A DNA stretch of 64,000 nt from NCBI RefSeq assembly GCF_017562075.2, contig NC_054084.1:9652140-9716139 (forward strand), written 5' to 3'. Shown in pieces: positions 12,901 to 24,783 of the stretch; the first letter of the stretch is position 1; every line of letters starts with the position of its first letter. Source of the stretch: Anopheles merus (lineage: Eukaryota; Arthropoda; Insecta; Diptera; Culicidae). Position numbers and translations under genes: made by a program. A model generated the notes under the pieces. The model did no database searches. It was given only the letters and a program-made list of their open reading frames with translations, and was not told the DNA's origin.

Positions 12901-15900
12901 CCATTCCACAAACCGCTCATCTACTTCTGCAACAAACTTTCGCTTTCATCTTATCCGTCCAACCCCTTCCCGTTCGATTGCCGTATCTTGAGAAAAAACA
13001 GCCCACTCGACTGTGACCGCATTCCGGGCCGGCTTTCGGCTCTTAAAACCGATCACCGATCGTTCCAAAGCTTCCCGCCACCAAAGTTCGAAATCTTGCG
13101 GAATCTTCGAAATTGCACCGTCCCATTGAATTGCACACACACATAGACCGCAAATTCCCACGAAGCACTATCGCTCCCTCCCCCTAAACCTCAACTGCAC
13201 GCGGCTGTGTTGATGATTGGAGAAGATGCCTGGGAAATTTTCGCTCTCGGTGTGCAAATACTAACCAGGCGCTTCTTGCCAAGCGTGATCGTTCGGCGGA
13301 GCTGCATTGTAAAAAAAAAAAACATGCCCGTTACAACGACCACCATCACACAACGCCGTTTAATGCGGAAGTGGCCCGGGCAGTAGTAGCTGGGAAAACA
13401 AACGGCTCGTCTGTGCGTTTGGGTGTTAGTAGCATGATTTAAAATATTCATACCAATTCGCATTGCAAGTACACTTCCTACTCGTCGCGATCTTCCTCCT
13501 GGCGCGGGGGAAAGCCATTGAACCGTGGCGCGAAAAAGGGGGCAATCGTTTTCCACCAGTCCAAAAATCCGCATAGACTTGTACGCACACACGCACACAT
13601 ACACAGGCGTGTTTATGGTCGGCCGAACAAAGCGCGGGGAAGGTGGAGATTGGTACTTTGTTGCTCCGACAGCATTAAAATCGGTTTCGCCTTTGAAATC
13701 ATCTTAGCGTGTAAGGCGTAATGTTTTGCAACGCGTGTGGGTGGGAGGGCCGGCTGCTGCCGGCGTGATCATCACGGGCTGGTGTGTAGTTAATTGCGTG
13801 GAAAGCGATTAAAAAAATAAAGCGTGGAGCGAGGGAAGGAAGCAAAGATCGATATTTGCACTACACAGTGATAAATATTTACAAACAGTTGCTGATATCT
13901 TTGTTTTTAAATCGTGCCCGATATGAGATGAGGAGTAAAGGCAGTGTCAATGCTCCCGAGCAATAGGGAGACATGACCTGAGTAGACCTTCGTACCGAAG
14001 GGTGAATTGTATCGACTGTGCGCTAAGTTCAGATTCAGCAAAGCTCTAGCAAATGATGCAACAAGCGCAGGTTTCAAAATCATAATCATTTCTCAGTTTT
14101 ATTACCCTTAACCGATGCTGGTAGCAATATCGAGCCGCTATAAAACCGCCACGAAGAAACGGGTAACTTTTGCAACCTCTCAAAACCAAACCATCCAAAT
14201 CCAAGCGCCACGGTCAGCGGCTGGCCCTCCAGACAGCACTGCACATTGTTTGCCCGGTCCGTTTATGGCAAACAAAAGCACCCCCCTTTGAATGTGTCTT
14301 TGCGCCTTAAGCTTACGCCACCCACACATACGCCTGGGGTACCGCTCGGGCACAACAATTACGTGCAGAGCGTACCAACCTAATGTGTCAATTGCTACCT
14401 CGATCCTGCACCATCATGGTGCGATGCAAACAGTGTCATTACTGCATCCGACCCACTGCACCAGAAACGAACGTGCAGACTACACCGCCTGCACCCCTGC
14501 GGGTGCCAAAAAGGGACGCTGCTGATTTCGCTTTCGATAAACTGCTGTTGATGCGACCGATGTGATGGTTGGGCGTAAGCGACGAACCCTTGTAGTGTGC
14601 TCCCTCATCGCTTGGGTAGATGTGAATCAGCTGTGAAGCTGCCAAGTGTGGTTCGTTTTAAGGTTTGCCCACACAGACACACACACACACAAACGCTAAT
14701 AGCTGGGGTACCTCTTCCTCCATCCCATTTTCTAGCGGTGCCAAGTGCGGAACGGAAAGGGTAACAACGACACTTAGCACACATCGCTCGGGGTAAAAGA
14801 AGCTCTAAACCCTTTCTAAAGAGCACTTCAAATAAGCAGCCATTTACGCCATATCCCTTCGATTGGATTGGACCTAGCGATTGACTTTTGCATCCATGTT
14901 TTAATGTGTTTTTCTTTCTCTCGTGCAGCTTGGGAAGATCTTTGCAGGTCGAAGAATGTCTGGCTGGTGAGGTAGCATGACGAGACATAAGAACAACAAA
15001 CACATAACCCTATATAACCTTCGTCGAGGGACGGAGCTTTAGTATGTGGGACTGTGCGTGTGAATGAAGGGAACATATTGAAAGCATTGGAATTGGTACA
15101 TCGATACAAACACAGCACCGATGAAATGGATTGGTTCCTTTTACTAGGACAGAGCAACCTGGTCGAAGCGCATCGTTCAAGGGAATTGCTTTTATTTGTG
15201 ATGACCAACCGTACGGAATCGAACGGTTGCATTGGATGAAGCAATACATAAAGGGATTAATCGCACAACTGTTCTTTCAATTCAAAAGGATTAATGATCC
15301 GTCGTGTCCTTTGCTTTTCGGAGCAATTTTAATCACTATTCGGACATTGCCAATACATAGCGAACAACACAAAGTTAAGCCTTCACAGCCACCAATCTTG
15401 AGAAGAGCAATTTCCAAGTATCATCAAAGGTCACATGACTCACCTGGAGCAAAGACCCGAGAAGCACGAATCTAGTGAGTAATTTCAACTCATTCGAAAT
15501 CCATCTGCAATCAATTAAACTCTCCGCACGTCGATGATGCTGCTGCTGCTGATGATCGCATCACGCCACGAGGGATTCCCCCGAACCGGAATAGTGTTGT
15601 TTTGCACTCAGCCAAAGCTCATCAAGTTTCGCGAGCGTTTCAGGAATGTGACAATGAACTTTTGGTATCCTAGAACGTTAACACACACGAGAACATCCTC
15701 TGGCTCCTGGCTCTTCTGGGCAAACGGCACCGTTCGTGAGTGTACAGTACAGCGCGTGTTGCGTTTTGTCGTGAGCACTTGTTGCTACTACCACTTACCG
15801 AACCGACGAGCGTCGGTTGGTGAAGTGGTGCGCAAATACACAGCCGGTAAGGCAAACATTACATCTTGGTACATACGCGTACATTGTTTGGTCGGTGGAT

Positions 15901-18780
15901 TTTTGTTGATTATCAAGAAGTTTGATTTGTGTGAACAACAACTCCCTGTTGCTGCACAAATCGTTCACACAGAGATATATCCAGCGCTAACGTGCATGAG
16001 TTACTGAGCACGCTTGTTCCGTTTTTTTTTCTTCGTCTTCGTTTTCTTGTAAATCCATTATCTTCATCAGCGATACTATCATCCTGCGATGAAGGGTTCG
16101 TCGCCTGAATAATGCATTCCTAAACGAGAAGTCTTTTGTGTTTTTTTTTGTACTCAATTCATTCCACTGTCGATGAAGCTTATCCGTAAATCATTCCACC
16201 AATCGGCACACAATGTAGTGAGTGTGTTTGCGGCGAAACTGACAATCAACGCCTCTCACACCAAACCCATTCATAATTAAGCAAACTCAGAGCTGATGAT
16301 TTAATCAAGCAGGGAGAACAAACATGTATGGATACCTCACCCCGCTCTGTACAGCCCTCTGGTGGCAAAATCTCCTCATACACCATCATACTGGAAGTTC
16401 GTGTGCCCGCTAAAGTCACGTCCGTTCCAGCAGTACCTTGCAGTCGCAAAACAAAAACATCCTCACCAAGAATTCAAATTAGCATTCCGCGACACACTCG
16501 TCAATGCTGTGTCCCTAACGGCGAAAGTACAGAAGCCGTTGGGTCAGGGTCTACCGCGTTCCGGCCGGACTCTGATAACTTCGGCGGGGAGGGCACGATT
16601 ACACGTGTGACGGGGGCGCGATTTACGATGCCTGCCAGCGCCATAAATTGGTAGGTAAGGCTCGTTTGCGCGGGCTGTGCACAATTCTCGTCACGATGCC
16701 TCACGCCAAACGACAATGCAGTGTGCGCTTGTCCTCTCTCATCAGTGTCCCTTTGGCGTCGGAAGATGACTCTATTCAAGTCACTCCGCACAAACGACCA
16801 AGCGTGTTAGATAATTGTACTCCTTTTTGCGTCGATCGCTCAACGTCACCGATGTTGGTTTGATTTATATTCTTATTCACACACTTGGATTTTGAAGTAT
16901 GCAGGAGCTAGCTGACGAGGAGGGGAGTCTTGTGTCCAAGGTGTTACACCATTCCCAGGCAAGCCCCCGGACATTGACGGGGGGACCGTCCCCTGCATGA
17001 TTGTACCAATTTACTTTCACTTTTTACCGAACAGGTATGATGATTGGGTGACCGGACGGCACATTCTTGGCGGCATTTAATCGGCACCCTCTGGGGGTGA
17101 CTTGACGATTGTACAGAGTGTGGAGGGAGTTAAGGAAGGGGGCAGGATTTATTACCGCATGTCTTTTCGCGGTCGGGTCATATCACGTTGCCTCTCCGTC
17201 TCTCTCGCTGATCCAACTACAATGCACAGTTCCATTTGTCTAACGCAGCATGAAACGATAAAGGTCAACATTCTTTTGTAATAATCAAACAACATTGATT
17301 GATACCAGAGACCAGAGACAAGAGAGAAAAAAGCGTACAGCCAACAAACAGCAGTGAAACACAAGCTGCCTATTTGCACAAGCCTGCACAGAAGTCTCCA
17401 GAAAAGGAAGTTCAAATGGCAGTATCATCAATCAGCCGAACTCGCCCGAGATCATCTTCCTTATCTGCAAAGATCCGCGAAGGTCATCGGAGTGGGTTTC
17501 TGTTTGCTTTGCACTGATTCTTCATTACGACAGCAGACCAATGTTCGTCTCAGGGGACACCCCGGATCCCGTTTGCTGATTCGCGACACCGTTTGTTCTA
17601 ACAACTACCGCGTACTCTCCCTTTTTTCTCGAGCCATAATTCAATTATCACGCCAATCAAGCAGCTGATTCAACCCGGCAAAGCCGGTAATTCCTCACAA
17701 AAAAGAGGAACGGGCAGTCCATTATCTGTCCCGTGAGCTAAACGGCTGGTCGCTATTTGCACGCAAAGTCTCTTTGGGTGCTAATGGCGCTGATTTTCAT
17801 TCATACCACCTGCCCCCAGGGAGAGCAACCCATCGAACGATGGGAAGGAGGAGCTGAGAGTTTCTATCCTACTATCTGCATTCTGTTCGGTACATGATCT
17901 GGTACGCAGCGGTGCAAACCGAACAGTGACCATGACAAGCAAATATTGGCGAGTGAGTAAGGATCATGCAAACACAAAATGTTGGGTAGAATTGAATTTT
18001 GATTCACGTCCGGGGTTTGGATGGTTTTTGAGAAGTCTTCGAGGTTTTTTTTTTTCTTGTGGAGGAGGGCCAAAATGTCAGGCACTACTGGAAGCCACTT
18101 CTGAGAACGCATGAGGGATTGATTTCCAAAACATCCGGGTTCTATGGGCTGCAGCGGAACATCCGGGATAGCATTTAAAATTATCAACATTTTAAAATCG
18201 CTTTTAGTGTAAAACATAAGGAGTGATACATTGGAAACTTTTAGAGATGCATTTGTCATTTCGAATAATGGCTGATCTTGCACAAAAGACTCCTTCAAAG
18301 ACTTCAGAAGATACTTAGTATATCTCAGCTATTATGTTTGAAAGCGATGGGAATGATCCGTATAACGGGGCATTGAAAAAATTACAAAAACAAACACTGA
18401 AATTGGATGTTGTATCCCGTCCGCTGTATAGCCTAGACATTGATCCTTCGGATTATCGTATGTTCTAGTCGATGGAGCATGATTTAGCTCATCAAAATGT
18501 AAACTATAGATATCGATGCACGAATAGGAGCATAAGAGGCGATCTTTCTCCACGATTAAATCCGTGTAATACTCAAAAGATGGAAAATAGTAGTATTGAA
18601 AAAATTATTTCACCAATCGATGTATCACCATAAAATTTCCATTTTCAATAAAAAAAAAATCATCCAAGCGAACTACTTATAGTCCTACTAGGTATGAGAT
18701 AATAACATAATCAAATTTCCCATAGAGATTACAAAAAAAAACTTTCACTATAAATTAATTACCGATATTCTACAAAATAT
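3933..18780. other. Long non-coding stretch, probably DBLOX intron 1
   Basis: About 15 kb without a convincing protein exon. It is made of simple-sequence runs (CA near 9427-9442 and 10742-10754, T and A tracts) and many short open frames with no protein character. Splice-like signals occur at 11387 (plus acceptor), 14929-14966 (plus acceptor and donor) and 9929 (minus donor), so minor or non-coding transcripts are possible. A canonical TATA box (GCTATAAAAGGC) lies near 10443-10454 on the plus strand, with no gene attached that I can identify. Confidence 0.45.
9929..9972 (-). CDS. Candidate first coding exon of a minus-strand gene
   Basis: On the minus strand an ATG with G at -3 and +4 opens a 14-codon frame (MAPGAFASGKEKNF) that ends in a split codon at a consensus donor (CAG before GTAAGC). 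It would lie inside the proposed DBLOX intron on the opposite strand. No matching downstream exon was found. The fragment at 1-185 needs a different splice phase, so at least one more exon would be required. It may be a chance pattern. Confidence 0.22.
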
Positions 18781-19005
18781 TCAAATGCGTTACGCAGTGC
18801 TGCCCTCTACCGGCAATTCGCGCCCTGAAGCGCACGGCGAAAACGCCAGCTGTCATCCGCCCCAGCTGTCAAATCGCAACCCCGACCACCACACGTTTTG
18901 TTTACGTTCTGCTAGCCGATTACGTTCTCGGGCCCGCACTTGGCTGTTCCGTTCTGCCGTGAACGAACGTGAAAACCAAAACACGGCACACGAAAGACCA
19001 CTAAC

Positions 19006-19050
19006 TATTTATATACCTCGCCCGTCCAGTGCAATTTCGCGTGTGATAAA
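19006..19050 (+). promoter_or_regulatory. Possible PDP core promoter
   Basis: A TATTTATATA element at 19006-19015 lies about 170 bp upstream of the PDP start codon. CAGT initiator-like words follow at about 19028 and 19051. An own promoter here would fit PDP being an independent gene inside the DBLOX intron. Confidence 0.3.
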
Positions 19051-19179
19051 CAGTGCAGCAGTGACGTGGTGCTGTGTTTGCGCAACACAAATGTAAGCAC
19101 AGAAGAGGAAGCAGTAGAGTGAGCTTCCGAAAAGACAACCCGCATCAACCACAGCCAATCGAAACGCGAAGCAGAGAAG

Positions 19180-20834
19180 ATGTCGAGCTGTTCACGCAAA
19201 ATTCTCGCCCTCCGGATCCATGCGCTGGCGAAGACGTTCAACCGGTGCTACCACCGTGCCACAGCCCTCCACTGCCCGTCGGGGCCACCGAAACTCTCGC
19301 CATACGATGTACGTGCGCTGGCTCTGCTGGCAGGGGAAACCAAAAACAGGTTTCTTCCACCAACTTCCAGCATTACCATATTTCTGTGTGTCTCTCATAC
19401 CACACCCCGCTGTTTCTCTCTCTCTCTCTCTCTCCGCGCCCCGGCAGGTCAACTGTATACTGCGAACGAACGAACACACGCAGGAGTTTTTCGGCGGCTC
19501 GGTTAAAAGCTACGACTCGAACCAGCTCGCCTCGAACTCGCCGATCGAAGACTCGCGCAGCGAGGCGAGCTGCGTCCACACGTCCGGTTTGCTGCTGGGC
19601 ATCTTTGACGGTCACGGCGGACCTGCCTGCTCGCAGGTCATCAGCAAGCGGCTGATGCGCTACATCGCCGCCTCGCTCGTGCCGCCGGACGATCTGCGCC
19701 AGCACGTGCTGAACGGTGCGCAAAGCTTCTCCTTCCTGAGCTGCCATAATGATAAGGCAAGATGCGGCTAGTGCCCTTTAGCAGGGCGCTTGGAAGACAC
19801 AAAACCATGTGTGCGATACTAATATCTTCCCTTCCCACCGGGGGCTTCTGGAATGTTCATTGCAGCTAGAGTTTGTGAGCGAAATCAAGGAGCTGTACGA
19901 GAAAAGCTTCCACCAGTTCGCGAACGAGCTGACCAACACGACGCTGGCCGGGTTTCAGATGCACCAAACGCTCGAGAACGCGTTCATCCGGCTGGATCAG
20001 GATCTGTCCCGGGAGGCGATCGAAATGCCCAGCCTGCGGACGATGTCGGTGGCGATGAGTGGGGCCGTGGCGCTGGTCGCGCACATAGACGGCCCCCATC
20101 TGCACGTTGCGTCGGTTGGCGATTGTTCGGCCGTGCTCGGTACCGTCACCGACACCGGGCAGTGGATGGCGAAGAAGCTCACCAACGAACATAACTCCGA
20201 CAATGTGGGCGAAGTTCGACGCTTGCTGAGTGAACACCCTGCCACGGAGCGGGATACGGTGATCCGGGGCGAGCGGTTGCTCGGTCAGCTGGCGCCACTG
20301 CGAGCGATGGGTGACTTCCGCTACAAGTGGTCACGCGAGCAGCTCGAACAGCTGGTCGTGCCACAGTTCGGAGAGCAGGTCATTGCACCGTACTACCTCA
20401 CACCGCCCTATCTGAGCGCGTGCCCCGAGATTACGCATCACATCCTAACGCCGCGCGACAAGTTCCTGATCATCGCGAGCGACGGCTTGTGGGATACGAT
20501 GAGCGCCATGCAGACGGTACATCTGGTCGGGGAGCACATGTACGGGAAGGCGTTCCTGCAGCCGCTAACCCTCCCCAAGCAGGACATTACGCTCGGGGAG
20601 ATCAGTCAAATGTTAACCACTCGAAAGGCGGGTCTGCAGAAGAAACCGCTCGATCGCAACGCGGCGACACATCTGATCCGCAACGCACTCGGCGGCACGG
20701 AGTACGGCGTGGAGCACTCAAAGCTGTCGCACATGCTGTCACTCCCGCAGGACATTGTGAGACTGTTCCGGGACGACATTACCATCACGGTGGTGTACTT
20801 TGACTCGGAATATCTGCGAAATTGTCCCACTTGA
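19180..20834 (+). CDS. Pdp: Pyruvate dehydrogenase [acetyl-transferring] phosphatase, mitochondrial
   Basis: This is a PP2C-family serine phosphatase that reactivates the pyruvate dehydrogenase complex by dephosphorylating its E1 alpha subunit in the mitochondrial matrix. Coding exons are 19180-19308, 19448-19756 and 19866-20834; all joins are phase 0 and give 468 residues, close to known insect and mammalian PDPs. The first about 30 residues are basic and lack acidic residues, as expected of a matrix presequence. PP2C motifs appear in order: GIFDGHGG (near 94-101; metal-binding Asp97 and Gly98), a GDCSAVLG segment, NEHN, RAMGDFRYK, IIASDGLWD and a C-terminal DDITITVV with the last metal-binding Asp. 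These sequences favour PDP over other PP2Cs. The second intron starts with GC instead of GT. The ATG was chosen for its A at -3 and for the targeting peptide it provides. Confidence 0.93.
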
Positions 20835-23800
20835 TGGCGGGAGGGTGGAGGTGATGGTCCCCGCCGTGAGTTGGACAGTGCTTCATAGGGAACCGCCGGA
20901 AGCATTTAAAACACACACACACACACAACACACTCAGAGACAGTTCAATGTCGACAAAATGGTAAAGGCTGGCCCCTTTTTACCGCGCAAATATGTCCTA
21001 CCGCTCAACTCAACAAAGCGTGCCCGTGTGTTCCTGTAGCGCGTTAGGTGTCCTAATGAATCATTTTATCGCAACAGCGTTACAACAGAGGACGCACACA
21101 CTCACATTAGGTGCTTGTTTTTTTATTCCCTTGTATTTATGTTTCCGTTTATATGTTTTTTTTTTAAAAGCAATTTCAAAGGCCAATGAGTTGATCAACA
21201 CGAATCAATCAATCGAGACCTGTCATGCGGTCGTTCAAAGCCGGCCACAGCGCAACGACGACGCACACGACGAATTTTATTTTACGGAAGTGCAATTTGA
21301 CGTGAATTTATTGGATTGTTTTAAAAGATTTATCTGTTGAGTTCTTGAGTAGTTAAACGTGAATAAATTAAAACTAGTTCCGATTGTTCCGCCAACTCTG
21401 TTTACGGTCTCCATTTTTTGCGCCCAACTTCATCTTCCGAAACGTGTTTGGTAACGGATTGATGTAATCCATCCATCCAACCATCCCTTCCTCCCGGACA
21501 CAAGTGAAGGTCACACAGGTGTGTGTGTGTCCCCATGATCGGGAGAGCCAAGCCAAAAATGAGCTGAAAGTTCGAATCAGAAATCCGTGCTTTGGAGAAA
21601 GTGATCCCCGGAGAAGGTGGCACCACTATTACGCCATGCCGGCTCAACTCATCGAGCGCTCCCCTGGCGGTGTGTTACTCAACGGTGTGAACGGCGTGGA
21701 AGAAGAAGATTCCACACACACACACACATACTCAGTTCCGGTTGATAATCCGGTGGACACAAAAGACGAAAAAGTGTGTTAATTTGTGCGCTATGATCGA
21801 ACCTGTTTGGCCGTTTAAAATGTGCCCTAGGAGTGGTTTGGAGGTGTGTACCTCCAGCCCCCTGAAGGAAAAAAACCCAAAAGGTGCAAAAGTAAACAGT
21901 AGCCCAAGAAACGGACAGGTCTTTTCGCTCGAGTAACGCTAATGCGGGCACGCCACGGATGATCGAACGTGCGATCTCCCACCGGAGGCGTGAGTATGTC
22001 CGAGGCGAATGCCGATGACGTCGGCTTAACGTAGTCCCCCCATTATGGGGAGGGGAGCATGGTTGCAGGAAAGTGAAAACCAAAACATAACCTAATTTCC
22101 AATTGCACCCCTTTCCTCTTGGTCCGATCGATCGTGCAATGAATACGGTATATGCCGTAAGACCTCGGGGAAAGAAGGCTTTCGTCGTCAGTGTGCCAAA
22201 CGGTCCGATCCGCGTGATCGGAGCAAACAAACACATGGGGGGGGGGGGAAGACGGTGCGCGGATAACATTGGAATATTTTACGCCCTTTTCCCACAACAC
22301 AACTATTTACATGAATTTATAAAACAAAGTTACTTAACACTTACGGTACTTACGAGAAATGGAATTCCGGCACACGGAGAGCGACCTTTTCACTGCACAC
22401 ACTTGTTGGGCAGCGTGCAGCATGCGCTACTACGATGATTTGAAGACGGGATCCAAAACACTTTTCCAGAAATTCACCCTTGACAGTTGTCAGCTAGAAA
22501 CAGTGACTGACAAAAAAACTTTTTACTATTTTATAGACAATATAGAAAATCGATTTAATTTTTTGGGACACATTAATAATGTTTTCACAGTAATTACAAA
22601 CTATAAGGTTCTATAAGGTTTTACACTTTTCTTCTATCCTTTTTTTGTCTATACCTGTATCAACTTTCAAACCCATAAAACAGATAACTCCACCGCTCTG
22701 GTTAGCTCGAACCCAATTTCCGGAAACACCTCTGGAATTCATTTCCACATTTACAATAACGAATTCACTATGGATCATCTTCACCGTCGAATTGGCAAAT
22801 GGCAAGTTTGCGTAACACTATCCCCGTTAAGCCTAGTTGGTCATTAAGCCTTCGGATATCAACAAACACCGTTCCCTCCTTGCCATGGGTACGGGATTTA
22901 AGCTAATCATCATAAGACGGTGCTGCCGTTGCCTACCATGCTACGGCGGAAAAGGTCGCCTTCGCTTTGGAACAGTGGACGCTCTTAAACGCATTTGCAA
23001 GTGATTTATCTTCCAGCGGAATCGTATGGTGGAATAATCAGAAAGCACCTGGAGACGACTTCCATTTCACATTTGCCGTACAATCAACATTGAATTTTGC
23101 ATAAGTATGTAAGACCTTTCCGGTTGATTAAATGTAATCAGCGTGCGGCTCCCTATCCTATCCTATTTGCAATGAATAATTGAAGCTTTTTGTGCGTGTG
23201 TGGAGACTGATCGCGTGATCGTTTTCTTACAAGCTTTTCCAACCCTTCTAGATGGTTAGATGACCTTTTTTACCCGAAAATCCATAATTCAGCTGTTAAA
23301 CGGGACAACGTACTGTAGAAGATGGATTTTAACGGAGTTAACACGTGCTCGCATGCCACCAAAGCGTCCCAATAATGCTCGTGCACGTCCCTTGCCTATG
23401 GACAATAAATTACACAGCCAACACGATTGTTGTTTGGTTGTTTGAGCAAACCAGACACCGGGACATGGATACCAAAAAACCAATAAACAAATCAAACATG
23501 AGTTCCCCTTGCTTGGCAAAATACACACGACTCGCAGTATCGTCAGGGAGCACCAGCAACAGCATCTCGCGGTTTTTGGTCTGCCGATAAATTTAAATCA
23601 AACAAACAACACACACACGGCACGGAGTGTCTCGGCAGCAAACCGATACCCCCCCCCCCATCCCACAAAGCCCCGCACAGGTTTCCAGAAGATTCGTAAA
23701 ACATGCGGTACATTAATTTCGCCCAGCCAAACGTTGTCACGCGAAGCTTTGCTCTTAGTGCCTTTCTTCTTTCTGTGCTCGCCCTCTCTGTCCAGAGCTA

Positions 23801-24783
23801 TTCCCAGGAGGATGTTGTTTATGGTTCTGACCAAAACACAGTCACAGCACAGGCATGTCCACAGAGCACTCCATAAACGGTCATTGCCTTGGTCATTTCA
23901 TTGCTTCCTTCCTGGTGAAATCAATAAATTAACAACAGCTGTTTTGTGTGGATGATAAACAAGTTGCAGGACGACAAATGCAAACTTGTAACGGGGTTTT
24001 TTGGGGGGTGGTGGCCACACATTTCCGAGAGGGAAAACGGCAATAAAACACGGCTGTTCCTGATCGAGACGCCCAGACTTTAGGACCAGTGCAATATGCA
24101 TAATTACAAACAGGTTTTACAGCGATCTCCGAAATTGCAACTCCAGTTGCCCACTTTCACCACTTTCGGAAAGGGGCGTTTGCTCCAAATTCTTCCAAAA
24201 GTGTTCGCAATGGAAGGTAGCAACTTCCTTCTCCGTGAGGCTATTGATGCTGGTTTTATTATTAGCATAGAACTAACCACATCAGGCCCTATTCAAGAAT
24301 GTTGTTATCGCATTACGCGATGACATCACCAGCAGAAGCAGAAGAAGGAAAACCGGATTCCAACGCTATCAAGCCCGATCAGTACCTTCAGAAGCGCCAC
24401 CTACCTATCTGGTGGGGTGTCACGCGATATGAGCAGCATTCCAGCGAGCGATCTTCTGCGTGTGTCGCACACGCTGATTTCATGCTAAATCAATTAAATA
24501 TTCAAATTATCTTCATCTTCTGCCACTGCCACAGAAAGCTCTCGAACGTGTTGCCGGTAAACCGGATTAACGGACGGGGACTGACACTCCCCATTGAGGC
24601 CGATCTTTTACTATCCAAATGAAAACGATATCTTTGGGGTGGGGGGAGGAGGGCGCACCCTATGGTCACATAGTAACAACAGATAAACCAGCGTCATTGA
24701 CCTTCTCTCTCGCTGGGAGAGCCGTCCTTGCGAAAGATTTTTAACACAAGTTTCCCAATTTCTTCCCAACATCTCCTTCATAG
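20835..24783. other. PDP 3' UTR, then non-coding DNA up to the main DBLOX exon
   Basis: After the PDP 3' UTR no exon is supported. Short open frames (for example about 24299-24622) have no recognisable protein character. CA/GT runs occur near 20913 and 21515-21530, and a G run near 22238-22247. On the model used here this is the distal part of DBLOX intron 1. Confidence 0.45.
21362..21367 (+). terminator. Poly(A) signal for PDP
   Basis: AATAAA lies about 530 bp after the PDP stop codon, in the first AT-rich stretch downstream. It is the likely cleavage signal. Confidence 0.4.

Noticed and set aside
14929..14966. Acceptor and donor pair that could be a 38-nt exon on the plus strand
   Set aside because: It fits the phase of the 3.9-kb exon but would throw the main DBLOX exon out of frame, so it cannot be constitutive.
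17864..18298. 144-codon minus-strand open frame
   Set aside because: AT-rich context, no recognisable motif, no supporting splice or promoter signals; probably chance.
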